In this document: in pieces, positions 10,419-21,943 of the stretch
Position numbering within the stretch: the stretch's first letter is position 1
How the letters are laid out: each line of letters starts with the position of its first letter
NCBI GenBank assembly: GCA_945910005.1
Contig: OX246744.1
Span: 45,650,850 to 45,714,849, forward strand
DNA: 64,000 nucleotides
DNA from: Isoperla grammatica
Lineage: Eukaryota; Arthropoda; Insecta; Plecoptera; Perlodidae
Direction of reading: 5' to 3'
Position numbers and translations under genes: made by a program
Notes under the pieces: generated by a model
The model's database searches: none
What the model saw: the letters and a program-made list of their open reading frames with translations, nothing else
Told to the model about the DNA's origin: nothing

Positions 10419-12497
10419 GTGAACCGGCCTTAGACCACGACAGCGTCACGAGGCCACGTGAACCCGCCTCTAGGCTGTGAACTATGAGAAGACCTCACAC
10501 AGTTGTCATATCTGGCCGCACTGTGAACCCGCCTTAGACCACGACAGCGTCACGAGGCCACGTGAACCCGCCTCTAGGCTGTGAACTATGAGAAGACCTC
10601 ACACAGTTGTCATATCTGGCCGCACTGTGAACCCGCCTTAGACCACGACAGCGTCACGAGGCCACGTGAACCCGCCTCTAGGCTGTGAACTATGAGAAGA
10701 CCTCACACAGTTGTCATATCTGGCCGCACTGTGAACCCGCCTTAGACCACGACAGCGTCACGAGGCCACGTGAACCCGCCTCTAGGCCGTGAACTATGAG
10801 AAGACCTCACACAGTTGTCATATCTGGCCGCACTGTGAACCCCCCTTAGACCACGACGCGTCACGAGGCCACGTGAACCCGCCTCTAGGCTGTGAACTAT
10901 GAGAAGACCTCACACAGTTGTCATATCTGGCCGCACTGTGAACCCGCCTTAGACCACGACAGCGTCACGAGGCCACGTGAACCCGCCTCTAGGCCGTGAA
11001 CTATGAGAAGACCTCACACAGTTGTCAAATCTGGCCGCACTGTGAACCCGCCTTAGACCACGACAGCGTCACGAGGCCACGTGAACCCGCCTCTAAGCTG
11101 TGAACTATGAGAAGACCTCACACAGTTGTCATATCTGGCCGCACTGTGAACCCCCCTTAGACCACGACAGCGTCACGAGGCCACGTGAACCCGCCTCTAG
11201 GCTGTGAACTATGAGAAGACCTCACACAGTTGTCATAGTTTGCCGCACTGTGAACCCGCCTTAGACCACGACAGCGTCACGAGGCCACGTGAACCCGCCT
11301 CTAGGCTGTGAACTATGAGAAGACCTCACACAGTTGTCATATCTGGCCGCACTGTGAACCCGCCTTAGACCACGACAGCGTCACGAGGCCACGTGAACCC
11401 GCCTCTAGGCTGTGAACTATGAGAAGACCTCACACAGTTGGCATATCTGGCCGCACTGTGAACCCGCCTTAGACCACGACAGCGTCACGAGGCCACGTGA
11501 ACCCGCCTCTAGGCCGTGAACTATGAGAAGACCTCACACAGTTGTCATATCTGGCCGCACTGTGAACCCGCCTTAGACCACGACAGCGCCACGAGGCCAC
11601 GTGAACCCGCCTCTAAGCCGTGAACTATGAGAAGACCTCACACAGTTGTCATATCTGGCCGCACTGTGAACCCGCCTTAGACCACGACAGCGCCACGAGG
11701 CCACGTGAACCCGCCTCTAGGCTGTGAACTATGAGAAGACCTCACACAGTTGTCATATCTGGCCGCACTGTGAACCCGCCTTAGACCACGACAGCGCCAC
11801 GAGGCCACGTGAACCCGCCTCTAGGCTGTGAACTATGAGAAGACCTCACACAGTTGTCATATCTGGCCGCACTGTGAACCCGCCTTAGACCACGACAGCG
11901 TCACGAGGCCACGTGAACCCGCCTCTAGGCTGTGAACTATGAGAAGACCTCACACAGTTGTCATATCTGGCCGCACTGTGAACCCGCCTTAGACCACGAC
12001 AGCGTCACGAGGCCACGTGAACCCGCCTCTAGGCTGTGAACTATGAGAAGACCTCACACAGTTGTCATATCTGGCCGCACTGTGAACCCGCTTTAGACCA
12101 CGACAGCGTCACGAGGCCACGTGAACCCGCCTCTAGGCTGTGAACTATGAGAAGACCTCACACAGTTGTCATATCTGGCCGCACTGTGAACCCGCCTTAG
12201 TCCACGACAGCGCCACGAGGCCACGTGAACCCGCCTCTAGGCTGTGAACTATGAGAAGACCTCACACAGTTGTCATATCTGGCCGCACTGTGAACCCGCC
12301 TTAGACCACGACAGCGTCACGAGGCCACGTGAACCCGCCTCTAGGCTGTGAACTATGAGAAGACCTCACACAGTTGGCATATCTGGCCGCACTGTGAACC
12401 CGCCTTAGACCACGACAGCGTCACGAGGCCACGTGAACCCGCCTCTAGGCTGTGAACTATGAGAAGACCTCACACAGTTGTCATAGTTTGCCGCAGG
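10419..12497. repeat. 20-unit satellite array, 104-bp period
   Basis: Units begin GTGAACCCGCCTTAGACC and end TCTGGCCGCACT. Start points at 10419, 10523, 10627, 10731, 10835 and so on give a period of exactly 104 bp, except one unit with a single deletion (the unit starting 10835, gacgcg for gacagcg). The last unit, starting 12394, loses identity at 12496. Units differ by only one to four substitutions. Within each unit GTGAACCCGCCT occurs twice, the second time as part of CCACGTGAACC, so each unit carries one CACGTG E-box. No long open frame. Confidence 0.97.
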
Positions 12498-12924
12498 GGC
12501 AGACACTGTCACGGCGAAAGTGTTCGAATTGTATAATTAACTTCGACAACGGATGAATCACGGCGCGCCCACTTGGCATGACTGAGGGACAAAGGTCCGT
12601 CCCCCGTCCGTGTTCAACGTACGGACGCATCTCTCGCATAAGTGACTGGACCAATGACTTCACTCCGTCTATCAACGAACATTGCTAACATTCTTCCGGG
12701 TATACCGACTGAGTCACTTCACTGTCTTCACTTATTCACTAGGCCGAACCGGACGAAACGGTTCGAACCGAAAATACCGAAACATTCTCGCGCGAACGGA
12801 ACGCGAAGTTTTGTTAGGCTCGTGGGCATCGCGGGGGGGGGGGGGGAGAGCAAAATGGTACATTCACCCCTTGATTTCGGGATTTTTTTAAAGTGTGATT
12901 CAATTAATTGTATAACCTATTATA

Positions 12925-13074
12925 GTCGTCCCAAGACTACCTTACACATGCTTTCGTCACAGACGACTGGTTCGTAGCCAATCAGCGATCGGTATTGGCG
13001 CTGGTGTGTCTTGGCGGTTCGCTACGACCGCCACGGATGTGACGAAAACAGGTGTTAAGTAATCTTGGGTCCAC
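12925..13074. mobile_element. MITE family B copy 3 (150 bp)
   Basis: Starts gtcgtcccaagactacctta and ends taatcttgggtccac. TATA flanks both sides (12921-12924, 13075-13078). The centre is inverted relative to copies 1 and 2 (gtagccaatcagcgatcggt). Confidence 0.88.
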
Positions 13075-13078
13075 TATA

Positions 13079-13737
13079 CAACGTCGCGAAATCGGTTTAA
13101 AAGTGTTAAAAACCTAACAAAACAACAACTGTGTGGGCCTTACTGGGAGGCTTATGCCCCCCAGATCCCCCTTACACCTAAAAGTATGGATATTGGATAG
13201 TGTTGTTTCGGCTTGCCTTTCATTGGGAAAATGTCCCGGCGACACCCATGGCTTACTAACTAGACTTACATGTTACAAATTCTGTTTTGTAGGGAAGCCA
13301 AAGAAATGCTTTTTGTTTGCTTTTGTGTTTAGCCTACTTCATGTGTCCCAATCCGGTGTTTGTAATAATTGTGACCAATCAATCACACTGATTACTGTTA
13401 ACTATAGTATTCATCCTTAAATGAGCAGCACATTACATATTTTGTAATTGCCATTGAATGGATGAGTATAATCAAGACCTACTAACAACGTTTAAAATGC
13501 TTTTTTATCCCAATTCATTACGTTTTTTTGTGTGGGCTGAGGGCTGGTCGGTCGGTTAACCGTTTGGACGCGTTTAATGAGGGGGTTAAAACATTTAGGA
13601 CACCAACCGTTTTCTCAGATACATAATTATGATTGTAATTCGTTGGAGAGCAATTATAAATTTAGAAGAAATAAAACACACAGGATGTTATTTGTATAAT
13701 ATAGGGTTGGTGCTTGTGGGCCTCTAAGGAAGTGTAA
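13079..13737. other. no gene seen
   Basis: A 95-residue open frame at 13133-13420 has no recognisable domain and no start context or splice sites that would support it. The rest is AT-rich. Confidence 0.3.
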
Positions 13738-13887
13738 GGTCCGTATGCACAGTCCACACTCAAGCCTTCCTCACTCAGCCTCGCCTTTGAACCACCAATC
13801 ACGGAGCGGCATTGTCATGTGGACGGTTCTATGATCGGTGGTTGGGCGAGGAAAGACTGAGTTGAGTGTGAGCTATGCATTAGGACC
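13738..13887. mobile_element. MITE family L copy 1
   Basis: Inverted ends GGTCCGTATGCACAG / ATGCATTAGGACC, with inner ctcaagccttcctcactcag against ctgagttgagtgtgag and a central gattggtggtt-type segment. A related element lies at 45840-45986. Confidence 0.75.
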
Positions 13888-14238
13888 TTAGTCCCTAGTT
13901 CGAGCCCCGCGCACGGCATTACACAAACAACGCTAACTTGGCAACACTGCAGCGTCTTCTCGATAGACCTCGTTGCCATCCCACCTCGGGGTCGAACCGA
14001 TAACAATCGACCTCACAATCGATCTCTCGACGTGACCTCGCATAGATCACAACAACATCGATATACCAACGATAGCGAGCGGTGGGTGGACGTGTATTTC
14101 TACACAACACTCGTTTAAATGTTCAACAAGATGCTAGGCTAGAGGAACATAAATCAAATTACAACTCAACATACGAGACATGGTGAAGATTGCGACAGAT
14201 GTGATGAATGTGTTGCAAAGCGAAAACTAGAGAGGTTT

Positions 14239-14550
14239 TATAGAGTATTCACGTGACGTCACATCGGCCATATTGGAGGCCACCTATAGTACTATTTCAA
14301 GTACGTAATTTAGCTGTCAATAGAAAACGAATAATATTGTTTACGGGGAAATATGACAAGTTTGAACACGTATATCCCCCGATAATGTGTACGAAAATGA
14401 TTATTGTATGCTTTTGTAAACGATTAAAAGAGTAATTGAGACAATGTTCATGTTGATTTTAAGTAATAACTCCATCTAATGAACTACCAATCACAGCCAT
14501 TGTGGCCTCCAATGTGGCCACAATGCGCAATACGTGAATACACCCTATAG
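14239..14550 (+). mobile_element. non-autonomous element family E copy 2
   Basis: Starts TATAGAGTATTCACGTGACG and ends ACGTGAATACACCCTATAG. The interior is collinear with the copies at 8271 (minus) and 43799 (plus). Confidence 0.88.
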
Positions 14551-14928
14551 AGTTCGGTTTTTCGGTTTTTAAACAAGTCGGATTCTTTTTTACAATCTCT
14601 AGCGTAATGAAATTTGTGAATTCACTTCCAAGTTCGTTTCGAATTAGAAGCTTTTTGCGGTCGGACGTGCGCCAGCCAGATCCATTAAATAAAAAATCCA
14701 TTATTGTGAGTTACATTACAATACAGTGCGGGGTGGGTACATAAATTCATTGCAGGGCTCTCTAGACATAAATCAGCTATGCGACAGTGTCGAGGGATGG
14801 ATGTTATATATATCTGCACAGTCAGAGTTTTAATGCGAAATGCGTGTTCGCGCGCGGGGTTGGCGCGGGACGCAATGGAAACACACGATTCACGGGACGA
14901 GATGGAAATAATGGTCGACTATTGGGCC
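14551..14928. other. no gene seen
   Basis: Unremarkable sequence with short open frames only. A GC-rich patch at 14845-14905 leads into the 30-bp array. Confidence 0.3.
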
Positions 14929-15138
14929 GTTTTCCAAACTCTTTGCATTCACTCCCGTGTTTTAGAAACTCTTTGCATTCACTCCCGTGTTTTCCAAACT
15001 CTTTGCATTCACTCCCGTATTTTAGAAACTCTTTGCATTCACTCCCGTGTTTTAGAAACTCTTTGCATTCACTCCCGTGTTTTAGAAACTCTTTGCATTC
15101 ACTCACGTGTTTTAGGAACTCTTTGCATTCACTCACGA
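14929..15138. repeat. 30-bp tandem array, seven units
   Basis: AACTCTTTGCATTCACT recurs at 14937, 14967, 14997, 15027, 15057, 15087 and 15117, with TTTTAGAA or TTTTCCAA between. The 30-bp period keeps long frames open on both strands. These are unlikely to be genes because both strands and two forward frames are equally open. Confidence 0.95.
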
Positions 15139-15244
15139 TACTTACTTACTTCAGTGAAATAAGGCCAGTGTAGGCACAATGCCCTCTTTAGCCTGATGAG
15201 TGATGATTGGTGAATGATAATGAGAAAGGGAGGGGGGGGGGAAG

Positions 15245-15555
15245 CCTGGTACCGGCACGTAGCCTGGTACCGGCACGTAGCCTACTCCTGTCGAAAAGTA
15301 CCAAAAGGATCATCGACTTTACGTCCCATCCGAAAGGACGGTGTAACTTTGCGACCAGTCATATAGGTTCCTCCACTAACCTGGACTGCCGAGCAGTTGA
15401 CGAGAAGAACGAACCTGTTACACAAGCACAAGAATAGTACCAAGGGGACCATCGGCTTTACGTCCCATCCGAAAGGACGGTGTAACTTTGCGACCAGTCA
15501 TATAGGTTCCTCCACTAACCTGGACTGTTGACGAGAAGAACGAAGCTGTTACACA
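15245..15555. repeat. tandem duplication, 139-bp offset, plus 18-bp direct repeat
   Basis: AGCCTGGTACCGGCACGT occurs twice near 15242-15280. A block starting TTTACGTCCCATCCGAAAGG at 15318 is repeated at 15457 with only small differences through cctgttacacaagc. Confidence 0.85.
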
Positions 15556-15789
15556 AGCTTTCGAACCCTCCAATCTGCTCTAACGAACGTACAGTCACAA
15601 ACATACACTCGCAGACATTAGTAAATCAAGGGTTTAGTACAGAAACATTGGGTATAAAAACCTCTTCGGGTCAGTTCGGGAATTGCTTATTGTGTGAATC
15701 TGTAATCTATATAGCAATGTATCTACTCCCCACTGAAAATCAGTTGTTGTACTTCTGAGAAGGTCGGTAATAAATACAAATATATTTAG

Positions 15790-16620
15790 TTATCTGTCCG
15801 TTCATAGTAGAAACGAAACGTTTAGAGCTAATGACGAATGTTTGTCTATAGGCCGTGATATAGGGTTTAAAGGACCAACAGGTAGCGCGCTGTTGTCATT
15901 TCCTTGCAATTCTTTTTCTTTCGGAGAGTGACAATCTTTCGACTTTCGTTAATATAAAATTGGCAATCGTGTTTTTCTAGTAAATCTTGGTTTACAAGCC
16001 GATTATAATGGTTCAATACACAAACATGGGCCATTAGTAGAGATGCGCAAAAATGGTACGAACGAAATTCGCGATTTTTTTTTAAATTGTTATAATCCCT
16101 TCAAATTAAGTTTGCACATGAACCACCCGAATTGTGATTGAATGGTACCAATTTCCAATTCGCGAATTTTCACGAAATTTTAGTTGATACCGCGATCTAG
16201 TGGCGAAATTAGCATTTGTATCTTTAAACGCGAATCAGCTTGCGAAATTTCAAACTTTTTCCGATATTAGCTAACTTTAAAAAAAATTGCATTTCGTAAT
16301 TTTACTTTTTTAATTAATAAACCAATAAAATAAAATAAAATAAAACAAAATAATAAGCCATATTCATTAATTCCTATCATCACAGGCGGCGCAATTGACC
16401 AACGTGGTTGAAGCGCCCTGGCTAGTTTCTCATGTCGTCGTCGAAATTGCCATCGTTTAAATCATTCGTCATCATTAAAATTGTGTTTTTTGGTAAATCG
16501 CGAAAAATCGCGAATTTTTAATTTTAAGGCGCGAATTTTCAAACTTTAAAAAAACATTTTTGCACATCTCTAGCCATTAGCTCTAAACGTTTCGTTTCTA
16601 CTATGAGCGGACAGACTTTA
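15790..16620. mobile_element. element family G copy 1, split by a hAT
   Basis: Ends resemble TATCTGTCCGTTCATAGTAG and CTATGAGCGGACAGACTTTA, with subterminal GAAACGAAACGTTTAGAGCT in inverted orientation at both ends. It is collinear with copies at 19274 and 24803 (about 270-290 bp). The extra length here is the hAT at 16038-16572 plus one TSD copy. Confidence 0.85.
16038..16572. mobile_element. non-autonomous hAT element 2, perfect 8-bp TSD, nested in G
   Basis: Starts TAGAGATGCGCAAAAATGG and ends TTTTTGCACATCTCTA. GCCATTAG is duplicated at 16030-16037 and 16573-16580. AT-rich interior with recurring AATTCGCGA motifs and no transposase. Confidence 0.93.
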
Positions 16621-17227
16621 CTATTTGTTGTTTTGGGACGTGGCAAAGATTACTCAGTGGGGCAGTAATCTTTGGACGTAGTCGTTGTCGTCAACTACAC
16701 CTTCCCGACTGTCCCCACATCCCCTGGCACTCCTCTGTCAGACCGCGACCATGCCGGCAGCTGACTCATACCTCACTCACACCCATATGATACAACAACA
16801 ATATCTTTCACACCCACTATAAGACATGGCCTACTTGTTTGTATTGCCTGCAGGATTCCTGCTCAACACATGGTGCCCTGTACTGCACATAGCTTTATCT
16901 AACTAACTGCAAGCGTATCGCGTTTAGAAGTAGATAATATGCCATTCTTTTACCACCATGAGCGCGAATTTAAGGTTGTTTATTTTTTGTTCGTATAGCT
17001 TCATTAAACTGACATTCACTGACAACATTTTGGAATGATGCGGTACTAAAATATGAACAAGATCTAGAGATAATCTCAAAACAAGTAGTAACAACATTGA
17101 ATAAAAAATTAAACAGTTTCAGATATTGTCTCCTTTTTTCAAAAAAAAATAATTTTTCATCCTTCCTTCCGCGTTATTTGTAAACGATGTTTCACCAACA
17201 CGGAAGGTACCAGACCAGAGCAACGCG
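16621..17227. other. no gene seen
   Basis: 16621-16930 is moderately GC-rich and may be a retroposon fragment, but I see no frame or family I can name. 16930-17227 is AT-rich. Confidence 0.3.
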
Positions 17228-17522
17228 TACAATCAGGGCGGAATGCATTTGTTTATGGTTGCTATGGAGTTTGTTCTTTTTATGGTCGAAAAAAGCATGT
17301 AATAAAACAATTCCATAGCAACAAATCTTGTACTTAACTTGACATTTGACTCTGCATACGGCCCTAAGTTCCAGTCTTAAAATGACCCAATAACTACTTA
17401 TTCGTCGAATAGCTTGTTTTCTCCATGGCAACGACCAATCATAAGTCTTGAAATCCTCCAAATAGCTTAAAATTGCTACAAATAACTTTCCTATTAGGAG
17501 ATTGTAAGACTGGCCCTTTATC
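17228..17522. repeat. dispersed element family I copy 1
   Basis: The segment from 17370 to 17520 (gtcgaatagcttgttttctc through gattgtaagactggcccttt) is repeated in reverse orientation at 22388-22530. The left part holds an inverted pair tggttgctatggag/ccatagcaac. Confidence 0.7.
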
Positions 17523-17654
17523 ACATTCTAAGTACACATTTTAAGATTTTGATTAATTTTGTGTCAAAACACAATCAATATTGCCCTTCCTTTCATTCCT
17601 GTCGCGTTCTTTCCTCAAGTTCTGTCCCCCAAGTGCGAAGATACCGTCGGTCGC

Positions 17655-17710
17655 ACCTCTGGTGACGTCACCACCCGATCACTGCGCATGCGTCACTGCT
17701 ATATACCAGC
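17655..17710 (+). promoter_or_regulatory. promoter-like cluster: CRE, NRF1-type and TATA-type motifs
   Basis: GGTGACGTCACC (17661-17672), TGCGCATGCG (17683-17692) and TATATA (17700-17705) fall within 45 bp in a locally GC-rich patch. Each motif is common on its own; together they resemble a vertebrate-style core promoter. I found no convincing first exon downstream, so its function is unproven. Confidence 0.35.
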
Positions 17711-17814
17711 CAGCCAGTCGGTCGGGCTGTGGGGAGAGCGGAAGGCTGGTGGGTTTTATCAAAGCACGGGATGTGATGTGATGAGCTTTTTGTCCTCCAG
17801 TCAGTTCGGTGCGT

Positions 17815-17925
17815 GGCTTAGCTTACAGCGTTGCCACACTTATGTATCATGGTCCACGTGTTAGCTTACAGTGTTGCCACACTTACACATCACATCACCA
17901 TATCTCGTGGTCCACGTGAGTGTGT
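17815..17925. repeat. short tandem duplication
   Basis: TTAGCTTACAG-GTTGCCACAC occurs at about 17817 and 17862, and TGGTCCACGTG at about 17851 and 17908, a diverged direct duplication. Confidence 0.65.
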
Positions 17926-17959
17926 ATGCGCTGTGAGGCACCCTAGAGGCCGGTCTACA

Positions 17960-18115
17960 CAGAATATACGTGGCTCGATGCATGTTTCCAATGCAGAAGG
18001 TCCTGGGTTCAAATCCCGGGTTTTTAACTGCGGAACTTGAATCTAGCAGTATGCGTACACGTAAACGGTGACTTAAGAGCCGTCATAACAACGAAGCCCC
18101 AATGAAGAAGAGAAG
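17960..18115 (+). repeat. possible second tRNA-derived SINE type
   Basis: TGGCTCGATGC followed 30 bases later by GGTTCAAATCC resembles A and B boxes. The sequence ends in an AAGAAG-type tail near 18110. It matches the SINE at 6949 only in these boxes. The A box is imperfect and I see no target duplication. Confidence 0.3.
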
Positions 18116-18149
18116 AACAGACAGCTGAGAGCGGAAACTATAAATACAA

Positions 18150-18182
18150 ATTGATTTATGTATTTATTTATTTATTTATTTA
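18150..18182. repeat. (TTTA)n microsatellite
   Basis: About seven TTTA/TATT units. Confidence 0.8.
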
Positions 18183-18334
18183 AGAACAAGAAAAAAAAAT
18201 TGAGAAATTAAATAAAATGCGATTGTGATGAAGAGGTTTGACTCTTGATTCCCTTGTTTTTATTTTTGTGTTTTACGTCCACCATCTATCTTTCTAAATT
18301 GGAAATTGTGTACAACTCCACGTAGGAATCTTTA

Positions 18335-18950
18335 CTGTAGGGTGAACACTCATGTTATCCGAAGTGCCCCTCTTCTGGTAACCACCTGGGTAGGCCTAGT
18401 AGGAGATTTGGATAGTTGCGACTTGGGAAGGAATGTCCAACGGTTATAATACCTTATGGACCCAATCCCAGCAGTCGTGTGTCATAGAGGAGAAGAACTT
18501 CAGGGCCCCCATTCCAAAACAGTTGTAGGCGGCTGTAAAGTTAAGCGCCCCCCATTCCGTAACCCGGGCGCAAGAACTGCAACCGGTTGCAACTAACGTA
18601 CCTACTGGAATGAGGTCCCAGGAGAACACTTTCAGTCAGTACGTTTATCAAGCGGACTGGGGTCGCACTTGGCGGTGCGAGCCGAGTTTAGTGCGAACCG
18701 AGTTCGACCAGCTCGAGCTTATTTCAGCCGATCTAGCCCGATTTAATAGGACTAGGGACAGGGTTTAATAGGAGGAGTCCGGATTGAAGTAGGCTTGCTA
18801 AACGGGTTCCGAACTCAGTGCGTACTGAAATCAGTCCGAACCCAGTCCGCTCGATAAACGTAGGGTTTATTAACGGTGACCGGAATCGAACCGGCGACCT
18901 TTCGAATGAGTCTCACGTGTTACCGCCGAGCAGCCACGAACATCGAGGGT
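18335..18950 (-). mobile_element. SINE copy 2, interrupted by a MITE
   Basis: Read on the minus strand, the tRNA-like head lies at 18950-18870 with B box GGTTCGATTCC. The body resumes below 18640 with TGCTGGGATTGGGTCC, GGACATTCCTTCCCA and AGAAGAGGGGCAC, each matching the SINE at 6949. The palindromic element at 18641-18861 separates head from body. About 100 bp of extra sequence (18490-18600) may be another insertion. Confidence 0.75.
18641..18861. mobile_element. MITE (family O) nested in SINE copy 2
   Basis: Inverted ends ACGTTTATCAAGCGGACTGG / CCAGTCCGCTCGATAAACGT. TA directly abuts both CGTTTATC-type ends, compatible with a Tc1/mariner-type TA target. Non-coding interior. Confidence 0.8.
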
Positions 18951-19273
18951 CACCGATAAGATCCACCCACGATGGGCGAGCGACGAATAAAGGAACGCGG
19001 CGGGCGAGCGGAACGAACGAGTTACGCAACGCAACGCAACGCACGAGCTACGAAAGAAAAGCGACTTTCCACTTTCCGCGTGGCGACAGTTTTCCCGCGC
19101 TGGGCGGAAGCGGAACACGTTGGGTAACAAACCACTGTAATGACCGAGTCCACGCGGACACGGTCGAGGGGGGACGACGACGAAATTGCGTACAGTGTCC
19201 TTTGCGCGAGGACGTGTTTGCTTTCGTTGAATCAGCGTGCATGACAGAAACTGTGGGTATGGATCTAAAGTCG

Positions 19274-19562
19274 GTATGGTAATAGTAGAAACGGAACGTT
19301 TAGAGCTAATGACCAATTAGTTTGTTGTCTAATAGACCGTGAAGTAGGGTTTAAAGGGCCAACAGGTAGCGCGCTGTTGTCATTTCCTTGCAATTCTTTT
19401 TCTTTCAAAGGGTGACATTCTTTCGACTTCCGTTATTATAAAATTGGCAACCGTGTTTTTCTACTTAAATCTTGGTTTACAAGCAGATTACAATAGTTCA
19501 ATACACAAACATGGGCAATTAGTTCAAAACGTTTCGTTTCTACTATGAGCGGAGAGACTTTA
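19274..19562. mobile_element. element family G copy 2
   Basis: Carries AGTAGAAACGGAACGTTTAG at the left and AAACGTTTCGTTTCTACTAT at the right. The interior (aacaggtagcgcgctgttgtc, cttggtttacaagcagatta) is collinear with copies at 15790 and 24803. Confidence 0.85.
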
Positions 19563-19763
19563 TAGACGTGCAGTTCAAAATACCGGGCGGGGGTCCGTCA
19601 TAAGGGAATCGAAGATAGGGGGGTTGGAGGGTTGCGAGGTTTTAGGGGCCTTGGGGGGGGGGGGGGGGGGGTTGATGGGAGTCTGGGTCACGATCTTGCA
19701 TATACACACTGACTGTTGATGACTTGCAATGATTTTCAACATGACTTGTATATATATACACAC

Positions 19764-20833
19764 CAGTGGCGTGCCGTGACTTTTCTAATGGGGGAAGCAA
19801 CTACTTTTTTAAGTAATCCCTTGGCAATGGCACTTGTGAGACCCCCCCCCACCTAATACATGCATGGGGGGTCTGGGGGGTGGCCCCCCAGTCAATGCGG
19901 GTCCGGGGCGCATAGCCCCGGATTTTTTTGGATTATCGTGATTGCCGTAAGAGCCTTTTAACGAGTTTTAGGCAATTTACCATAAGAAATTTAAGAACAA
20001 AAATCTGATCCATTATAAAATATCAGTGCTAAAATGCCGAGTGCATTTTTTGGTTTTTGAATTGAGATTTGGCAGAGCTGGTGTTGGTCGGCCACTCTCA
20101 ATAATTGCACATTTTTCTTGAAAAGATCGAGTGCTAAATGGGCGCGCAAATAATTCATCGATTACATAATATTCAATCATGTTCATGGTTATTGAAAGTT
20201 GATAGTACAAATTCAGAAAGGAGTGCACATTTGCGCTAGACCTAGATCCTTGGCCCACAGCAAGCGATCCGATCGAGCTCGCAGACTCGGAAGCAATTCT
20301 TCATATTGCTTATTCTCGCGTAGATGAACAACACACCAAACATTTGTCACACACTACAATTATACTCAAATAATCAACTAATCAATGTAGAATCGCATTC
20401 CTTCTCACACTGAATATATTTAGAAAATAAACGAAACGGTTTTACGGTTATAAAGAGGTAAAAACACGAACAACTTTCAAACCCACGTGTGTCTCGGAAC
20501 AGTCTGGCTTACGGGTGCCGGGTGCCGGTGGAGGCAATCCGAGGCATTGCTTCCACTCGGCTTTTCTTCGTCAACCCTCGGCCACCCTCGTCGCTTGGCC
20601 CACAGCGAAGGCCTGGCGCTCGAATTCAAACGCGTAGAATATGGTACAAGGATTTTTCATTGCGCTGTCAGTTACTTCGCATAATTCGGGTAGTTAAGTT
20701 TGGTTCATTAATTATATTTTAGTGTTACTGGTAAGCGATATTGTTAACCAGCATTGAGGGTATACATAGGTAATTTAGTTAAAAATAAAATGGAAGCAAT
20801 GCTTCCATTGCTTCCATGGACGGCACGCCACTG
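19764..20833. mobile_element. hAT element 3, 1070 bp, perfect 8-bp TSD
   Basis: Starts CAGTGGCGTGCCGTGACTTT and ends ATGGACGGCACGCCACTG. ATACACAC is duplicated at 19756-19763 and 20834-20841. CAGTGGCG-type termini with 8-bp duplications are characteristic of a hAT lineage. The interior holds only short frames (up to 81 residues) with no transposase motif that I recognise, so it is non-autonomous or heavily decayed. Confidence 0.93.
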
Positions 20834-20841
20834 ATACACAC

Positions 20842-21943
20842 GACATAACAGTCGATGACGTAATTTAAGTTATTCACGTTGAATCACCCATCATTAAAAC
20901 CGAACGAGAACAAAATTAATAACACTCGAAACTACGCAACTTTCTGATTTATTTGGCACGTATTTGAACTAGAGAGGGGGGAAGGGGGGGGGGGGGGTCT
21001 TGCCAAACCATCAAACTGTCGCCAAGCAAACTGACTGGAACTTCGTCCTCAAACGTTTGAACTAGAGACAAAAAATAATCAACAAATAGCTCGCACACTT
21101 TTTCGGGATACCCTTTTTTCATACTTCCTCGGGGGTTTAGATAGTATCAACATTACAAAGTTGAAAATAGAGCCGACATACAAATTTTCGGGGATAACAT
21201 TTCAAGTACGTCCTCAGAGGAGTAAGTAAACAGTAATAACGTACTGCAGAAAACAGAGAAAGTAAACAGCAATCACTTAGTGCAGAAAACAGATCAAAAC
21301 AAAACACAACACGCGAATATTTCTCACGCTCGAATTCCCGAAACGTAAACAAACAAAAACAAAACACAAACGGTTGACGTCATCTTCCCACAAACAAGTC
21401 CGACACATCCATAAGTGGCGATTACGTCATCGCTGGCAACAACGTAAACCAGTTCACAGGTGGTGACTCACACTGTTGACATGCGAGGATATTCAAGATG
21501 GCGGCCACACGGCCTTCTTCTAGACACAACACGTTGCCATGGCGGTGCATTTAGTTTCGAAATTATGTCATCGGCGCCGACAAAGCAGCGGTTGTGGGTA
21601 GATGGAACGTTTTAGATCGAGATCGTTTAGTTAGAGTGAATAATATAATTGTACACAATGTAGGCCTACACAAGACTTGTCAAGGTCGCATTCCCTTCTT
21701 GTGACTTGTCAGTTGTTGCTCCGATCACGGGTCAATGGGCACTATGGGCTATGAACGGTATGCACACGCACGCACACACGCACACGCACACACGCTGCAC
21801 CTCTCAGAACAAAAACTAAGTTGCCTTCAAATGTGATACAAACGTTCGTTGACGTACACATCATCTATGAGTGACCCTTTAATTTATATTTTTATTGAAT
21901 GTTTCATTTCTCCTCCCCGTCCTCTAAGTGGCCCCTTCCTCCA
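20842..21943. other. no gene seen; YY1-type motif and CA repeat
   Basis: AAGATGGCGGCC at about 21497 is a strong YY1-type motif often seen near transcription starts, with TGACGTCA upstream near 21375. The ATG inside it opens only an 18-codon frame. 21756-21797 is a CA/CG-rich dinucleotide run. A short direct repeat (agtaaacag..gcagaaaacag) lies at 21220-21295. Confidence 0.3.

Noticed and set aside
14779..15173. Frames of 127, 128 and 104 residues on both strands
   Set aside because: They are generated by the 30-bp tandem array; none has a unique coding signature.
18818..19316. Overlapping 154- and 148-residue frames on opposite strands
   Set aside because: They run through the SINE head, a MITE end and GC-rich DNA; opposite-strand openness is compositional.
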